64,000 nt of DNA from the NCBI RefSeq assembly GCF_022213955.1, contig NZ_JAKNTW010000005.1:1-64000 (forward strand), read 5' to 3'. Position 1 is the first letter of the stretch. Each line of letters starts with the position of its first letter. The DNA is from Dolomitihabitans soli. Its GTDB lineage: Bacteria > Actinomycetota > Actinomycetes > Streptosporangiales > Streptosporangiaceae. Made by a program: the position numbers and the translations under genes. Below are positions 8,427-16,583 of this stretch, piece by piece. The notes under the pieces are model-generated. The model worked only from the letters and a program-made list of their open reading frames with translations, searched no databases and was not told the origin of the DNA.

Positions 8427-9040
8427 TCATTTCGCGGACGAAACCGTCCTGACCGGCCACGCAAGGTCGTCAATCGCAAGCCACGGCGCGACGGCTACGG
8501 CCGTGGGCGTAAGAGCCCGGTGAACGCCTTGACCTCGCGGTAGAGGTGGGACTGGTCGACGTAGCCGCTCTCGGCGGCAACGCTGGCGGCGGCGTGACCC
8601 GCCGCGAGAAGGTGGGCGGCGTGGTCGAACCGCACCAGTCGGGCGGCGCGTTTGGGTGTGATGCCCAGCTGGGACCGGAAGCGGGACCACCAGGCGCTTG
8701 CGGCTCCAGCCGACCTCGTCCGCCAGGCCGTCCACCCGCACCCGCCCCCGGCTGATGAGCGTCCGCCGCCAGGTGTAGACGACTTCCGGAGCGACGGGTG
8801 GGCGGGCGCCCAGCCGTCGACCGAGGATTTCCACCGCGATCGTGAACCGTTCGTCCCACGACGCGGCGGCGCGCAGCCTGTCCTCGGCTCGCCCGGCGTC
8901 GCGGCCCCAGACATCCTCGAGGGATATCACCGTCCCTCTGGGCTCGGTCGCTGCGCCGAACACCGCAGCTGCCGCAGCCGGCTCCAGCCGGATCTGAAGA
9001 TCCGGCGGGAGGGGGCGTGCGTACGCATGGTCTATCCCTT
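8427..9040 (-). pseudogene. AraC-family regulator, broken by two frameshifts
   Basis: Three consecutive frames make one AraC-type protein. The first covers RPLPPDLQ and a helical region to GLADEVGWSRKRL; the second continues FRSQLGITPKRAARLVRFDH to VDQSHLYREVKAFTGL (the second helix-turn-helix); the third resumes LTPTAVAVAPWLAIDDLAWP. The shifts lie near 8700 (one extra base) and near 8510 (two extra bases or one missing). Together they restore the frame, so sequencing error is possible, but the shortened N-terminal sensor region also argues for decay. Confidence 0.65.
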
Positions 9041-9072
9041 TGCTGGCCTCACACCAATGAGATGCTCTGCCC

Positions 9073-9297
9073 ATGAGTGAACGAGAAGATCCTGCCGCAC
9101 GTCAGGGGAAGGCAACTGACGGCACCCAACCAATAGACGGGTGGGGGAACGCAGCTCTTGCCATGGGTACAGCAGTTCCCATCCTCGGCTTCATCATCGA
9201 AGAAGAGCTCACCACTAACGCCCTCCTTGGAGCGCTCATCTTCGCGACCGTCGGAATTGGACTACGTATTGAGGCAGCGATCAAGAGTCGTAGGTGA
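9073..9297 (+). CDS. Small membrane protein, unknown
   Basis: 74 residues with a polar N-terminus (about 25 residues) and two hydrophobic stretches, ALAMGTAVPILGFII near 28-43 and ALLGALIFATVGIGLRIEA near 51-69, ending in a basic tail. The composition looks coding, and the hydrophobic pattern is not expected from a chance frame. No ribosome-binding site of good quality is seen, so the start is uncertain. No function can be assigned. Confidence 0.5.
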   Translation: MSEREDPAARQGKATDGTQPIDGWGNAALAMGTAVPILGFIIEEELTTNALLGALIFATVGIGLRIEAAIKSRR

Positions 9298-9793
9298 CGT
9301 GCCACCCTCGTGCCAGTAGAGCCGGGAAACAAGGGGGCCTCAGGGGGAGGGCAAGATTGTCTCTGACCAGGGCCGTAGCAGGTCAGAGGGTCGCGTACCG
9401 AATTTTCCAAACTGGTGGTCAGGGGTTCGATTCCCCTTCTATATGCACCTACGGCATTTCGCCGACCACGGTCCTCGGAGCCGGAGATAACTCTCTCTGG
9501 CCCACCGGGACGTGGCCAACCGCAGCGCATCATCCGGGCGTAGCGGACCCATCAGAGGTCGCTACCCAGCTCTGGCCAGTTGCAGTCTCCGTTGCAGTTC
9601 CAGGTCGTCCCAGGCCGTTCAGGATGGGCCACACACAGCCTCTGAACTGCATTGAACTATCCGGAACGAGCCACGGCCGATCTTTTAATCTTAGGTTCAG
9701 GATTGAGCTCTCGGTCAGGCCACGTGTCGCCAGGCCTCTGGTTGTGCCGCCGCCCCAGTGCAGGCCGGCGATTGCCGTGGGCCCGGTCGCGCT
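9298..9793. other. Gene-free stretch with tRNA-like debris
   Basis: No gene. Around 9410-9450 there is a T-arm-like block (AGGGG/TTCGATT/CCCCT) followed by GCACC, and near 9795-9815 a second imperfect one (GCAGGTTCGAATCGTGC). Neither can be completed to a cloverleaf with upstream bases. They may be further scars of tRNA-site integration. Confidence 0.35.
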
Positions 9794-10174
9794 TCAGCGT
9801 CGCAGGTTCGAATCGTGCTCGTGTGGTATTGGATCAGGGTGAGTACGGCACCAGTCGATGACTCGAACCGTGACGCGGTCGAAGGGTTCGTCATCGACGA
9901 GAGGATGCTCGAAGTCGGCCAGCAGATCCATGTCTGCGATCAACTGCCGAGACGTCTCCGCATCGAACAGCCCCGATCCCGTTAGCTTCTCATGCAAGTA
10001 GGCCAATAGCCGCTCGTGGTGCTCGTCCCAATTGACGTTGCCGTTGCGGTATGCCTCGTCGCGGAGTTTCTCCACTGCCCGTAACAACTCGCCCTGGACG
10101 GTGTCGGCCTGTCCGCGAGGTGGCACATAGGTCTTCCAAATGCGCCGGGCTTCCTCGGCGTACTGCGGGTCCAT
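9794..10174 (-). CDS. Hypothetical acidic protein
   Basis: 126 residues from an ATG at 10174: MDPQYAEEARRIWKTYVPPRG, then a helix-rich, strongly charged sequence ending HPDPIPHEHDSNLRR. Codon composition looks coding, with GC concentrated at third positions, and the protein is compact without transmembrane segments. I do not recognise the family. A longer reading from 10309 adds 45 residues of low-complexity sequence and is less likely. It has no close neighbours in the same direction. Confidence 0.55.
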   Translation of the reverse strand: MDPQYAEEARRIWKTYVPPRGQADTVQGELLRAVEKLRDEAYRNGNVNWDEHHERLLAYLHEKLTGSGLFDAETSRQLIADMDLLADFEHPLVDDEPFDRVTVRVIDWCRTHPDPIPHEHDSNLRR

Positions 10175-10388
10175 GCGGGTGACCGTACACCCCAGTTCCT
10201 CTGGCAGGAGCCCTCCGACTCCGGGGTGATTCGGCTGGAGAGGTGCGCACAAACGCGCAGCACCTGAGCCCGTCGGCACCTCGGGCGGCATGTTCGGTGC
10301 CTGTTGCACAACTTACCGTGGTGGTGATCACTCACGGCTTACACGGTTCCGCCAACGTCGAACACGCCAAGCACCTATGCGCCCGTAG

Positions 10389-10462
10389 CTAGTTCTCGGG
10401 GGAGCCCGTTCCTTCCCGATGAGTCCCGCGTCGTCGAGCACCTTCCGGAAGTCTCGGTGCGT
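10389..10462 (-). pseudogene. Third integrase remnant
   Basis: About 70 bases nearly identical to part of the integrase remnant at 7735-7805 (shared segments such as CCTTCCCGATGAGTCCCGCG and CACCTTCCGGAAGTCTCGG). In the minus direction they encode part of RKVLDDAGLIGKEWAPREL. Nothing of the integrase remains on either side. It is one more footprint of the same element family, 2 to 5 kb from the tRNA-derived repeats. Confidence 0.65.
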
Positions 10463-10479
10463 GTTGTGGGTCGTTACAG

Positions 10480-11187
10480 TTGACGATCGTGCAGGTGAAG
10501 ATCATCATTCAGCGCGTGCGGCTGGGAGCCTCGGAATTCCGGGTGATCCGCCCGGCCACACCTTTGGCCAATGGGGCACTCTACGACACCGGCAGTCAGT
10601 ATCACGTGTATGTGGACCGGACGGATGGCCGACGGATCGGCGCGTTGTGGCTGCTCGCGGCCCGATCGCCACGCTCTTTGGTCTACCTGCCGATGCGCGC
10701 CACTCCGGCCGCCCCTGGGATCAACCCCGACTGGGACAAGGAGGAGAGGTGCCCGGACCGGCCGCTTGATCTCGTGCTGGTCCACCACTCGCTGCAGTTC
10801 CCGCCCTCCCGCTGGAAGCAGGTACGAAAGCGGATCACCGCGGGAAGCTCTCCGTGCGAAATACGGACCGCAAGTCTGCCGGACACCGACCTACCCGACG
10901 ACGAAGAGATCGATTACCGAGCCCTGAACTACCAGGAGAACAAGGACAAACTCCACCAGCACCTGCACGCCGAGACGCTGTTTCTGACCGGCAGCACTGC
11001 GGCGTTTCGGCAGCCGGCCCGTCACTTTTTCGCTGTGGCGAAGGAAGGGCCGCCCGCTGCCGCGACCTCGCTGTACATCTCGGGCGCCTGCAACTACCAC
11101 GTCTGCCGACTGTTCTACTGGCCGAATCTGGATCCAGGCGGTGGGCAGGACATCCACTTGGAGTACGCCCCGCGATGGACGGTCTGA
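10480..11187 (+). CDS. Hypothetical protein
   Basis: 235 residues, soluble, with mixed alpha/beta character. It has notable segments YDTGSQYHVYVDRTDGRR (about 35-52) and, near the C-terminus, ATSLYISGACNYHVCRLFYW. The start is uncertain: TTG at 10480 or GTG at 10489 are the earliest plausible codons, and neither has a strong ribosome-binding site. The gene begins right after an integrase remnant, so its original 5' end may have been lost. No family is recognised. Confidence 0.55.
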   Translation: MTIVQVKIIIQRVRLGASEFRVIRPATPLANGALYDTGSQYHVYVDRTDGRRIGALWLLAARSPRSLVYLPMRATPAAPGINPDWDKEERCPDRPLDLVLVHHSLQFPPSRWKQVRKRITAGSSPCEIRTASLPDTDLPDDEEIDYRALNYQENKDKLHQHLHAETLFLTGSTAAFRQPARHFFAVAKEGPPAAATSLYISGACNYHVCRLFYWPNLDPGGGQDIHLEYAPRWTV

Positions 11188-11592
11188 CAAACCCATGATC
11201 TGCGACTTCAGGGTGGAAAACCCTCAGTGATGCCGCACTGAGTCAAGCGGCGGCGGCACCCCACGCTGCCCCAGAGGCCCTGCGCCTGCTTGGCGGCCGG
11301 GCACGCGGTCTGGAGGCTGGTCCCGGCCGTCGGCAGCAAGGTGTCGCCACCCCGGGAGCGGGTCCACCTCGCGGCCAAACGCCGGGAGGACGCGCAGTGG
11401 CTCCGTGAACATTTCATGCCGTGGCTCGGACGGCGCGTGCGCGGAATCTCCTCCGGCGACAACGTCACCGCGAAAAGACCGGAGCTCATCCCGTTCGAGA
11501 CGGGCGACACCTAGACGAGCGGCCTCTGGACGGTGAGCCGGGCAGAGGCCAACCCACTCGTGAAAGCGCTCTCTTGGACGTACGGTGTCGGA
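11188..11592. other. Gene-free stretch before the MOSC gene
   Basis: GC-rich with short frames only. A plus-strand frame at 11290-11514 contains a plausible helical run (VHLAAKRREDAQWLREHF) but no start signal, and may be the end of a lost gene. The last 60 bases should hold the promoter of the MOSC gene; no clear -35/-10 pair is seen. Confidence 0.35.
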
Positions 11593-12414
11593 ATGGAGCT
11601 AGCTGAGATCCGGAGATATCCGGTTAAGTCGGTTTCAGGGTGGGTGGTGGACTCGGCGGTCGTGGAGCCTTGGGGGCTGGCGGGGGACCGCCGCTGGGCC
11701 GTCGTGGACGAGCAGGGGGACGTTCACTGGCTCGGGGAGAATCCCCGGCTGCTGTCCGTCGTCGCCAGTGTCACGGCCGAGGACGGGCTGCTGCTCGACG
11801 CGCCGGGACTGCCCCAGCTGAAGGTCCCCCCGGCCACCGGAGAGAGCGTTCCCGTGGGTTTCGCCGAAGTGGACAGCGTTGTGCTCGCGGACCCCGACGC
11901 GCACGCCTGGTTCACCCGGCTGCTCGGCAAACCGGCCCGCCTGGTCTGGCTCGACGACCCCAACCGCTGCGCCGTCCCGGCGTCCCACGGCGGCCTGCCC
12001 GGCGAGGTCGTCAGCCTCGCCGGGGACGCCCCCATCCTGCTCACCTCCCGCTCCTCACTGCGCCGCCTGGACGACTGGATCCTCGAAGGCGCCATGGAAC
12101 GCCAGGACGACCCGCCCGCCCCCCTGGACATGGCCAGATTCCGCCCCAACCTCGTGATCGACGGCGCACCCCCGTACGCCGAGGACGACTGGCGCGAGAT
12201 CCGCATCGGCCCGCTCGCCTTCCGCCTCTTGGAACGCTGCGACCGCTGCGCCGCCACCACCTACGACCCGGTCACCTTCCAGAAAGGCAAGGAACCCCTG
12301 CGCACCCTCGCCCGCCACCGCCGCTGGGACGGCAATACCTGGTTCGGCATCCGCCTGGTCCCCCGAGACCGAGGCGAACTACGACTCGGCGACCCGGTCA
12401 CCGTCCTGGCCTGA
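11593..12414 (+). CDS. MOSC-domain molybdenum/sulfur-carrier protein
   Basis: 273 residues. The N-terminal beta-barrel begins MELAEIRRYPVKSVSGW, the signature of the MOSC N-terminal domain. The C-terminal MOSC domain has RFRPNLVIDGAPPYAEDDW around 185-205 and LERCDRCAATTYDP around 215-230, which includes the conserved Cys of the family. Related proteins (mARC and YcbX type) bind molybdenum cofactor and reduce N-hydroxylated compounds, or are presumed to move sulfur. An in-frame upstream start at 11533 lacks family similarity, so the ATG at 11593 is preferred. It stands alone with no operon partners; electron donor and substrate are unknown. Confidence 0.85.
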   Translation: MELAEIRRYPVKSVSGWVVDSAVVEPWGLAGDRRWAVVDEQGDVHWLGENPRLLSVVASVTAEDGLLLDAPGLPQLKVPPATGESVPVGFAEVDSVVLADPDAHAWFTRLLGKPARLVWLDDPNRCAVPASHGGLPGEVVSLAGDAPILLTSRSSLRRLDDWILEGAMERQDDPPAPLDMARFRPNLVIDGAPPYAEDDWREIRIGPLAFRLLERCDRCAATTYDPVTFQKGKEPLRTLARHRRWDGNTWFGIRLVPRDRGELRLGDPVTVLA

Positions 12415-12429
12415 ACCGGCTAGACGTCG

Positions 12430-12770
12430 CAGGGCTCGCCGTCTCCCACCTGGGAGAACGGGGCTCGTGCCATAAGTGTGGCATTGGCTCAGGTCGGCGA
12501 TCTTGCTGTGCTCGCGGTTGGTGGCCGGGCTCCTGTGATCGTGCTGCCCCTCGCGTTGGCGATCTTGCGGTACGGCCCCCGCCGTACTGTGCCGGTAGGT
12601 CATCGCGGCGCCGTACCGAGTCGTGGCCCATCCGCTCCAAGAGGTCCCGCAGGCTCGCCCCCCGACGCCGCCGCGAGCGTGCTGCCCGTGTGTCGGAGAT
12701 CATGGACGTGCAGCCCTTCGTGCACGGTCCCCTCTCTACGATCATCACCCGGCCGGGCAGGCAGAACAAG
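12430..12770 (-). pseudogene. Phage-type integrase, C-terminal remnant, frameshifted
   Basis: Reading leftwards, one frame gives HEGLHVHDLRHTGSTLAAAS (catalytic RHT), a second gives ASLRDLLERMGHDSV (second active-site His), and a third gives MTYRHSTAGA (Tyr nucleophile region) followed by a polar tail containing CHTYGTSP. In order these are the C-terminal catalytic motifs of an actinophage-type tyrosine recombinase, broken by at least two frame changes. It is a different subfamily from the integrase pieces at 7557-10462. Confidence 0.65.
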
Positions 12771-12807
12771 ACTGTTTCTTTGGTCTGTACGTCGCCAGGC
12801 TGTAACC

Positions 12808-13494
12808 GTGAACGCCACAGGTAGCGAGGTCTGGGATCCGTTCGGCACTTTGCACAGCGCCCTATGGATCGGAGGTGGCCAATGGGCCGGCAAATCCACC
12901 GTCGCCAGGCTGCTGGCCACTCGGTACGGGCTGACCGCGTACCACTACGACTATCACGACGCGCGTGCGCACAATGACCGTCGAATCGCACGCCGAGTGC
13001 GGCTTGGCGAGCCCACCGCAGACCCCGACCCGGACAGCGTCTGGGTGAACACCAGCCCTCATGAGATGGCCGACGAGACCCTGGCCGGCTTCCCCACGCG
13101 GTTCGAGTGGGCTTTGGACGACCTTCGCGGCCTGGTTTCAGGGCGACCCATCATCGCCGAAGGCTGGGGACTGCGTCCCGAACTGGTCGCTCCCCTCATC
13201 GACTCACCCCGTCGAATGATCGTCATGGTGCCGAGCGACGAATTTCGTCGGCACCAGCTCCGCGAACTGCCCCGTGCCGCTACCGTCCATCACTCGGTGA
13301 GCGACCCTGAGCGAGCACAGCGCAACCGACTCGCCCGAGACCGACTCGTCGCCGGCGAGGCCGCCCGCTCCGCTCGCCTCTTTGGCATCCGAGTACTAGA
13401 GGTCGACGGATCCGACGATGCGGAGGCCGTGGCAGACATCGTTGCCGACCACTTCCGCTCCTATCTGCCGCTTACGAACGTCTACAGGACTTGA
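12808..13494 (+). CDS. P-loop nucleoside/nucleotide kinase-like protein
   Basis: 228 residues from a GTG at 12808. A Walker A motif IGGGQWAGKSTVARLLATRY lies near residues 20-40, followed by a YHYDYHDARAHNDRR stretch where a base or substrate could bind, and RPIIAEGWGLRPELV near residue 115 at the second core strand. The layout is that of small AAA/adenylate-kinase-like ATPases often annotated in actinomycetes as AAA-family or shikimate-kinase-like. The start was chosen because upstream sequence in this frame belongs to the antisense integrase remnant. The substrate is unknown. Confidence 0.7.
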   Translation: MNATGSEVWDPFGTLHSALWIGGGQWAGKSTVARLLATRYGLTAYHYDYHDARAHNDRRIARRVRLGEPTADPDPDSVWVNTSPHEMADETLAGFPTRFEWALDDLRGLVSGRPIIAEGWGLRPELVAPLIDSPRRMIVMVPSDEFRRHQLRELPRAATVHHSVSDPERAQRNRLARDRLVAGEAARSARLFGIRVLEVDGSDDAEAVADIVADHFRSYLPLTNVYRT

Positions 13495-13775
13495 CCACAC
13501 GGCTGATTGTGGCGCTCGTGTTGGGTCCACGGACGTCGCCTGGAGCGCTCTGCGCCGGGGAGCGGGTTAATAGTGAGCCTGGGGGTGAGAGGAATCTCGT
13601 TCGTGGCCTGCGCACCCCGCATGAGCACCGGTCGGCCCTCGGTCGCGTAAACATCCCTTGGTAAGTCCAAAAGGTTCGCATAGTTTCGCTTTTGTCTGGT
13701 TCTGTGCTGGGGCGGAGGGTAGGAGACGGCCTGGATACGCCGCATATGGCTTGATCCAAAGATGGATGAACCGAG

Positions 13776-14216
13776 ATGCCCCAAGTAACGAACCGATGGA
13801 CGTCCGGAGCCGATCAGCCGGCGTCTTCCTGGGTTGCCGGACTGGCCTACTTCGCCGGAAGCGTCATGGTGATAATCGGCGTGTTCAGCGTTCTGGCCGC
13901 GATCACCGCCATCTTCCGGGACGACGTGTACGTCATCCGCGGGGATTACCTCTTCACATGGGATGTGAGCGCGTGGGGCTGGGTCCACCTCGCCCTCGGC
14001 ATTCTCATCTTCCTGGCCGGTCTGGCCGTGTTCTCCGGCCAGGCCTGGGCGCGCGCGGTCGGCGTCGTCCTGGTTGGGTTGAGCGCCATCGCGAACTTCA
14101 TGTTCCTGCCGTACTACCCGATCTGGAGTTTGCTGATCATCCTGCTGGACGTCCTGGTCATCTGGGCTCTGACGACGTACACCCGCCGGGCCGCGGACTC
14201 CACCGTTCGTCATTGA
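13776..14216 (+). CDS. Four-helix membrane protein (DUF7144-like)
   Basis: 146 residues with four transmembrane helices at roughly 20-45, 68-88, 93-113 and 118-136, and short loops. The first loop holds IFRDDVYVIRGDYLFTWDVS followed by WGWVHLALGI, a pattern typical of a widespread actinomycete membrane family (DUF7144) of unknown function. The next gene, another small membrane protein with a SHOCT tail, follows after 52 bases in the same direction, so the two are likely cotranscribed. The role is unknown; stress or envelope functions are often guessed for such pairs. Confidence 0.75.
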   Translation: MPQVTNRWTSGADQPASSWVAGLAYFAGSVMVIIGVFSVLAAITAIFRDDVYVIRGDYLFTWDVSAWGWVHLALGILIFLAGLAVFSGQAWARAVGVVLVGLSAIANFMFLPYYPIWSLLIILLDVLVIWALTTYTRRAADSTVRH

Positions 14217-14268
14217 CGACACGAAGGAGGACGCTCCCGGGCGCGATCCAGGACAGGAGGAACGACTG

Positions 14269-14658
14269 ATGGACTACCCGCTGCTCGACATCTTCCTCAC
14301 CATGCTGTGGTTCTTCCTCTGGCTTGCGTGGTTGATGCTGCTCTTCCGGGTCATCGTCGACATCTTCCGCGACGACACCCTGAGTGGCTGGGCCAAGGCC
14401 GGCTGGTCCGTCTTCGTCATCGTGCTGCCGCTGCTGGGGGTCTTCGTGTACTTGATCGTTCGCGGAAAGGGGATGGGCCGACGCGAGGCCGCCATAATGG
14501 CCGCACGGGAGGCCCGATACTACGAGGCCGCCGAACACCGGATGGGCCGGACCACCAGCCAAGCGGAGGAAGTCGCCCGGATGGCCGATCTCAGGAACCA
14601 CGGAGAACTCACTCCGGACGAATACGAACGCGCGAAGGCCAAGATCTTGGCGTCGTGA
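14269..14658 (+). CDS. Membrane protein with PLD-nuclease-N-like helices and C-terminal SHOCT domain
   Basis: 129 residues: two transmembrane helices (about 8-30 and 42-64), a charged linker, and a C-terminal short domain RNHGELTPDEYERAKAKIL that matches the SHOCT consensus (L..L...G.IT.EEF...K..LL). SHOCT modules are thought to mediate oligomerisation or lipid contact. A GGAGGAACG site lies 8 bases upstream of the ATG. It sits directly after the four-helix membrane gene and probably shares its transcript. Confidence 0.8.
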   Translation: MDYPLLDIFLTMLWFFLWLAWLMLLFRVIVDIFRDDTLSGWAKAGWSVFVIVLPLLGVFVYLIVRGKGMGRREAAIMAAREARYYEAAEHRMGRTTSQAEEVARMADLRNHGELTPDEYERAKAKILAS

Positions 14659-14895
14659 ACGCTCAATGGCCGCCATCTGGAGCGTTGTTCGCTCGTGCCC
14701 GGCCGCGCCCGACCGAGTCAAGGGCGTACGGCGTCGCTTAGCGATCAGCTGCTGCACTGACCCTTGACCAGACGGTTCCCGCCTGGAAGGGCGGCACGGA
14801 TTATGGGGACGCTTACCTGCCAGGTCATCGACTCCCGGCGCGCCCGCCTGCCATGATCGCCGGTGTACGGAGCCCGACCGACCGAAAGGAACACC

Positions 14896-15243
14896 GTGCC
14901 CGCCTACGTCATAGCAAGTCTGCAAGCGGCCGCCCCGCACCCGGAGATCGCTGAGTACATCGAGCGCATCACCGCCACCTTCGAGCCGTACGGCGGTCGC
15001 TTCCTCGTGCACGCCACGCAGCACGAGGTGAAGGAGGGCAGCTGGCCCGGGAACGTCGTGATGATCGGCTTCCCCGGGGTCGCCGAGGCGCGGAGCTGGT
15101 GGGACTCTCCCGCATACCAGGAGATCGCACCGCTACGCTCGCGGCACATCGAGGGCGACATCATCCTGATCGAAGGCGTCCCCGATGGCTACGACCCGAC
15201 TTCCACCGCGAAGGCGATGCGGGAGGCCCTGCCTGCCGAGTAG
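14896..15243 (+). CDS. DUF1330-family protein
   Basis: 115 residues with the ferredoxin-like alpha/beta fold of DUF1330: an opening strand AYVIASLQAAAPHPEIAEY, then TFEPYGGRFLVHATQHEVKE and VVMIGFPGVAEARSWWDSPA, which carry the family's conserved Gly-Gly-(K/R)-F and Phe-Pro...Ala-W/Y motifs. The GTG at 14896 has a GAAAGGA site 7 bases upstream and fits the family's usual length of about 95-115. The biochemical role of DUF1330 is not established. It stands alone. Confidence 0.85.
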   Translation: MPAYVIASLQAAAPHPEIAEYIERITATFEPYGGRFLVHATQHEVKEGSWPGNVVMIGFPGVAEARSWWDSPAYQEIAPLRSRHIEGDIILIEGVPDGYDPTSTAKAMREALPAE

Positions 15244-15375
15244 CCCTCAGGCTCGGGCCGGACCCAGGAGCGCCAGGTCCTCAACCACCTCGCGGACACG
15301 CTCGCCCGTGCGCGGCCTTCACGTCCGCGGTGAACCCGCCGTCCGCTCCGCGACGCGGTCGTAGCATCACGGACC

Positions 15376-15582
15376 ATGCTTGAATACTTCGCTCACTACG
15401 TGCTCACACTGCGGAATGTCTTCCTGTCCGTCGGCACGGTTCTACTGGTAATAGGAGGCGTCATCTCCTTCGGAGACGACGCTCGCGACCAACATCACGG
15501 CGCGGTTCTCCTGCAGATGGCGGTCGTGGTCATGCTCGGAGCCATTGCGTGCGCCATCAGCGACCTGCGAGGGAAGCAATAG
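15376..15582 (+). CDS. Small membrane protein
   Basis: 68 residues with two hydrophobic helices (NVFLSVGTVLLVIGGVISFG, about 14-33, and VLLQMAVVVMLGAIACAIS, about 44-62) joined by a polar DDARDQHHG loop, and a basic tail. The pattern fits a real inner-membrane protein. No family is recognised. The stop codon is directly followed by the ATG of a 51-codon frame at 15583. Confidence 0.6.
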   Translation: MLEYFAHYVLTLRNVFLSVGTVLLVIGGVISFGDDARDQHHGAVLLQMAVVVMLGAIACAISDLRGKQ

Positions 15583-15738
15583 ATGCCTCCGGCGAGGTCT
15601 CAGTTCCGGGGTGATCGCAATGAAGGAACCAGAGCTCATGAATGGTTGCGGGCGTCGATTCCCGAGCAGGGCTACAAGACGGAGATTTCCGTGGATGACG
15701 CCGGGAAGATCGACTACCTGATGTTCATCCCCAGCTAG
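15583..15738 (+). CDS. Very short protein or 3' remnant
   Basis: A 51-codon frame begins at the ATG immediately after the previous stop (TAGATG). Its C-terminal half, EWLRASIPEQGYKTEISVDD and on to KIDYLMFIPS, looks like a genuine protein end with alternating hydrophobic residues, while the first 18 residues look random. It may be the surviving end of a degraded gene, or a short coupled gene. No ribosome-binding site is visible. Confidence 0.35.
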   Translation: MPPARSQFRGDRNEGTRAHEWLRASIPEQGYKTEISVDDAGKIDYLMFIPS

Positions 15739-15880
15739 CAGGGACGGCAACGCCTGAGGCGAGATTCCTGCCCAGCAGGCACCGGCAGGAAGACCAGCTC
15801 CGCCGGCCTTCGATGCGCCGCCACTCCTGGTCGACAACGGGGGCATGCTGACAAGGTCCACCGCGACGCCGCGCGGCTGA

Positions 15881-16480
15881 TCAGTGCGTCGTGGCGTGCC
15901 AGACGGTTCCGCGACGCTGGTACTCCAGCACTTCCTCGGCGAGCAACGCGGCTTCCGGGCCGTGGAAGCGCTCTGTCAGCCACAGGCCCAGGTCGAGGCC
16001 GGATGTGACGCCACCTGAGGTGACCAGGTCGCCGTCGTCGACGACTCTCGCCTTGACGACGTTCCCGCCCTGCGCCCGCAGATCGTCTTCGGCTACGTGA
16101 TGCGTGGTGCAGGGCCTGCCCTTGGTGAGGCCGGCCGCGGCGAGCAGTAGGGTGCCCGTGCACACCGCCGCCAGGACGAGGCCGGGCCGCTTCGCCTCGG
16201 CGAGTGCCGCCGGCAGCGAGCCACGGCGGATCTCCCTGTCCACACCGCTCCCTTCGCCGTAGCCGCCACCTGGCACCAGGATCAGGTCCGCGGCCTCTGG
16301 TGACCAGAGGGCGCGGACAGTGATCTCGGCGCCGGACGCGGTGGTCACCGTCCGCGGGCCGTCCACGGTGACATAGGTCTGCCGCACGCTGTCGGAGACG
16401 CCGAAGACCGTGATCGGGCCGATGAAGTCCTGATCCTCGACTGCGTCGTAGAGCACGGTGTGCACGTTGAGGGGTCTCAC
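15881..16480 (-). CDS. DJ-1/PfpI-family protein
   Basis: 199 residues from a GTG at 16480 with a TTGGAGGA site. It has the DJ-1 class I glutaminase-like fold: ILVPGGGYGEGSGV near 84-97 and the nucleophile elbow LAAVCTGTLLLAAAGL near 118-133, with Cys122 as the nucleophile, then TTHHVAEDDLRA with the partner His. Relatives include isonitrile hydratases (InhA-type DJ-1) and GlxA sensor domains. It is divergent from a GlxA/AraC-type regulator at 16584 with the same fold in its sensor half, a common pairing in which the regulator controls the enzyme. Substrate unknown. Confidence 0.8.
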   Translation of the reverse strand: MRPLNVHTVLYDAVEDQDFIGPITVFGVSDSVRQTYVTVDGPRTVTTASGAEITVRALWSPEAADLILVPGGGYGEGSGVDREIRRGSLPAALAEAKRPGLVLAAVCTGTLLLAAAGLTKGRPCTTHHVAEDDLRAQGGNVVKARVVDDGDLVTSGGVTSGLDLGLWLTERFHGPEAALLAEEVLEYQRRGTVWHATTH

Positions 16481-16583
16481 GTGATCCTCCAAGGGTGGTT
16501 TGGGGTGAGTGATCACGATTATGTCGACATGGGATTGAGGCGAACAGTGGCATGAACGCCCCGTATGCGTAAGATCTAGCCAC

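Noticed and set aside
9400-9450. A further tRNA gene (T-arm-like block followed by GCACC)
   Set aside because: No acceptor or D-arm partner could be found upstream within tRNA length, so it is listed only as debris.
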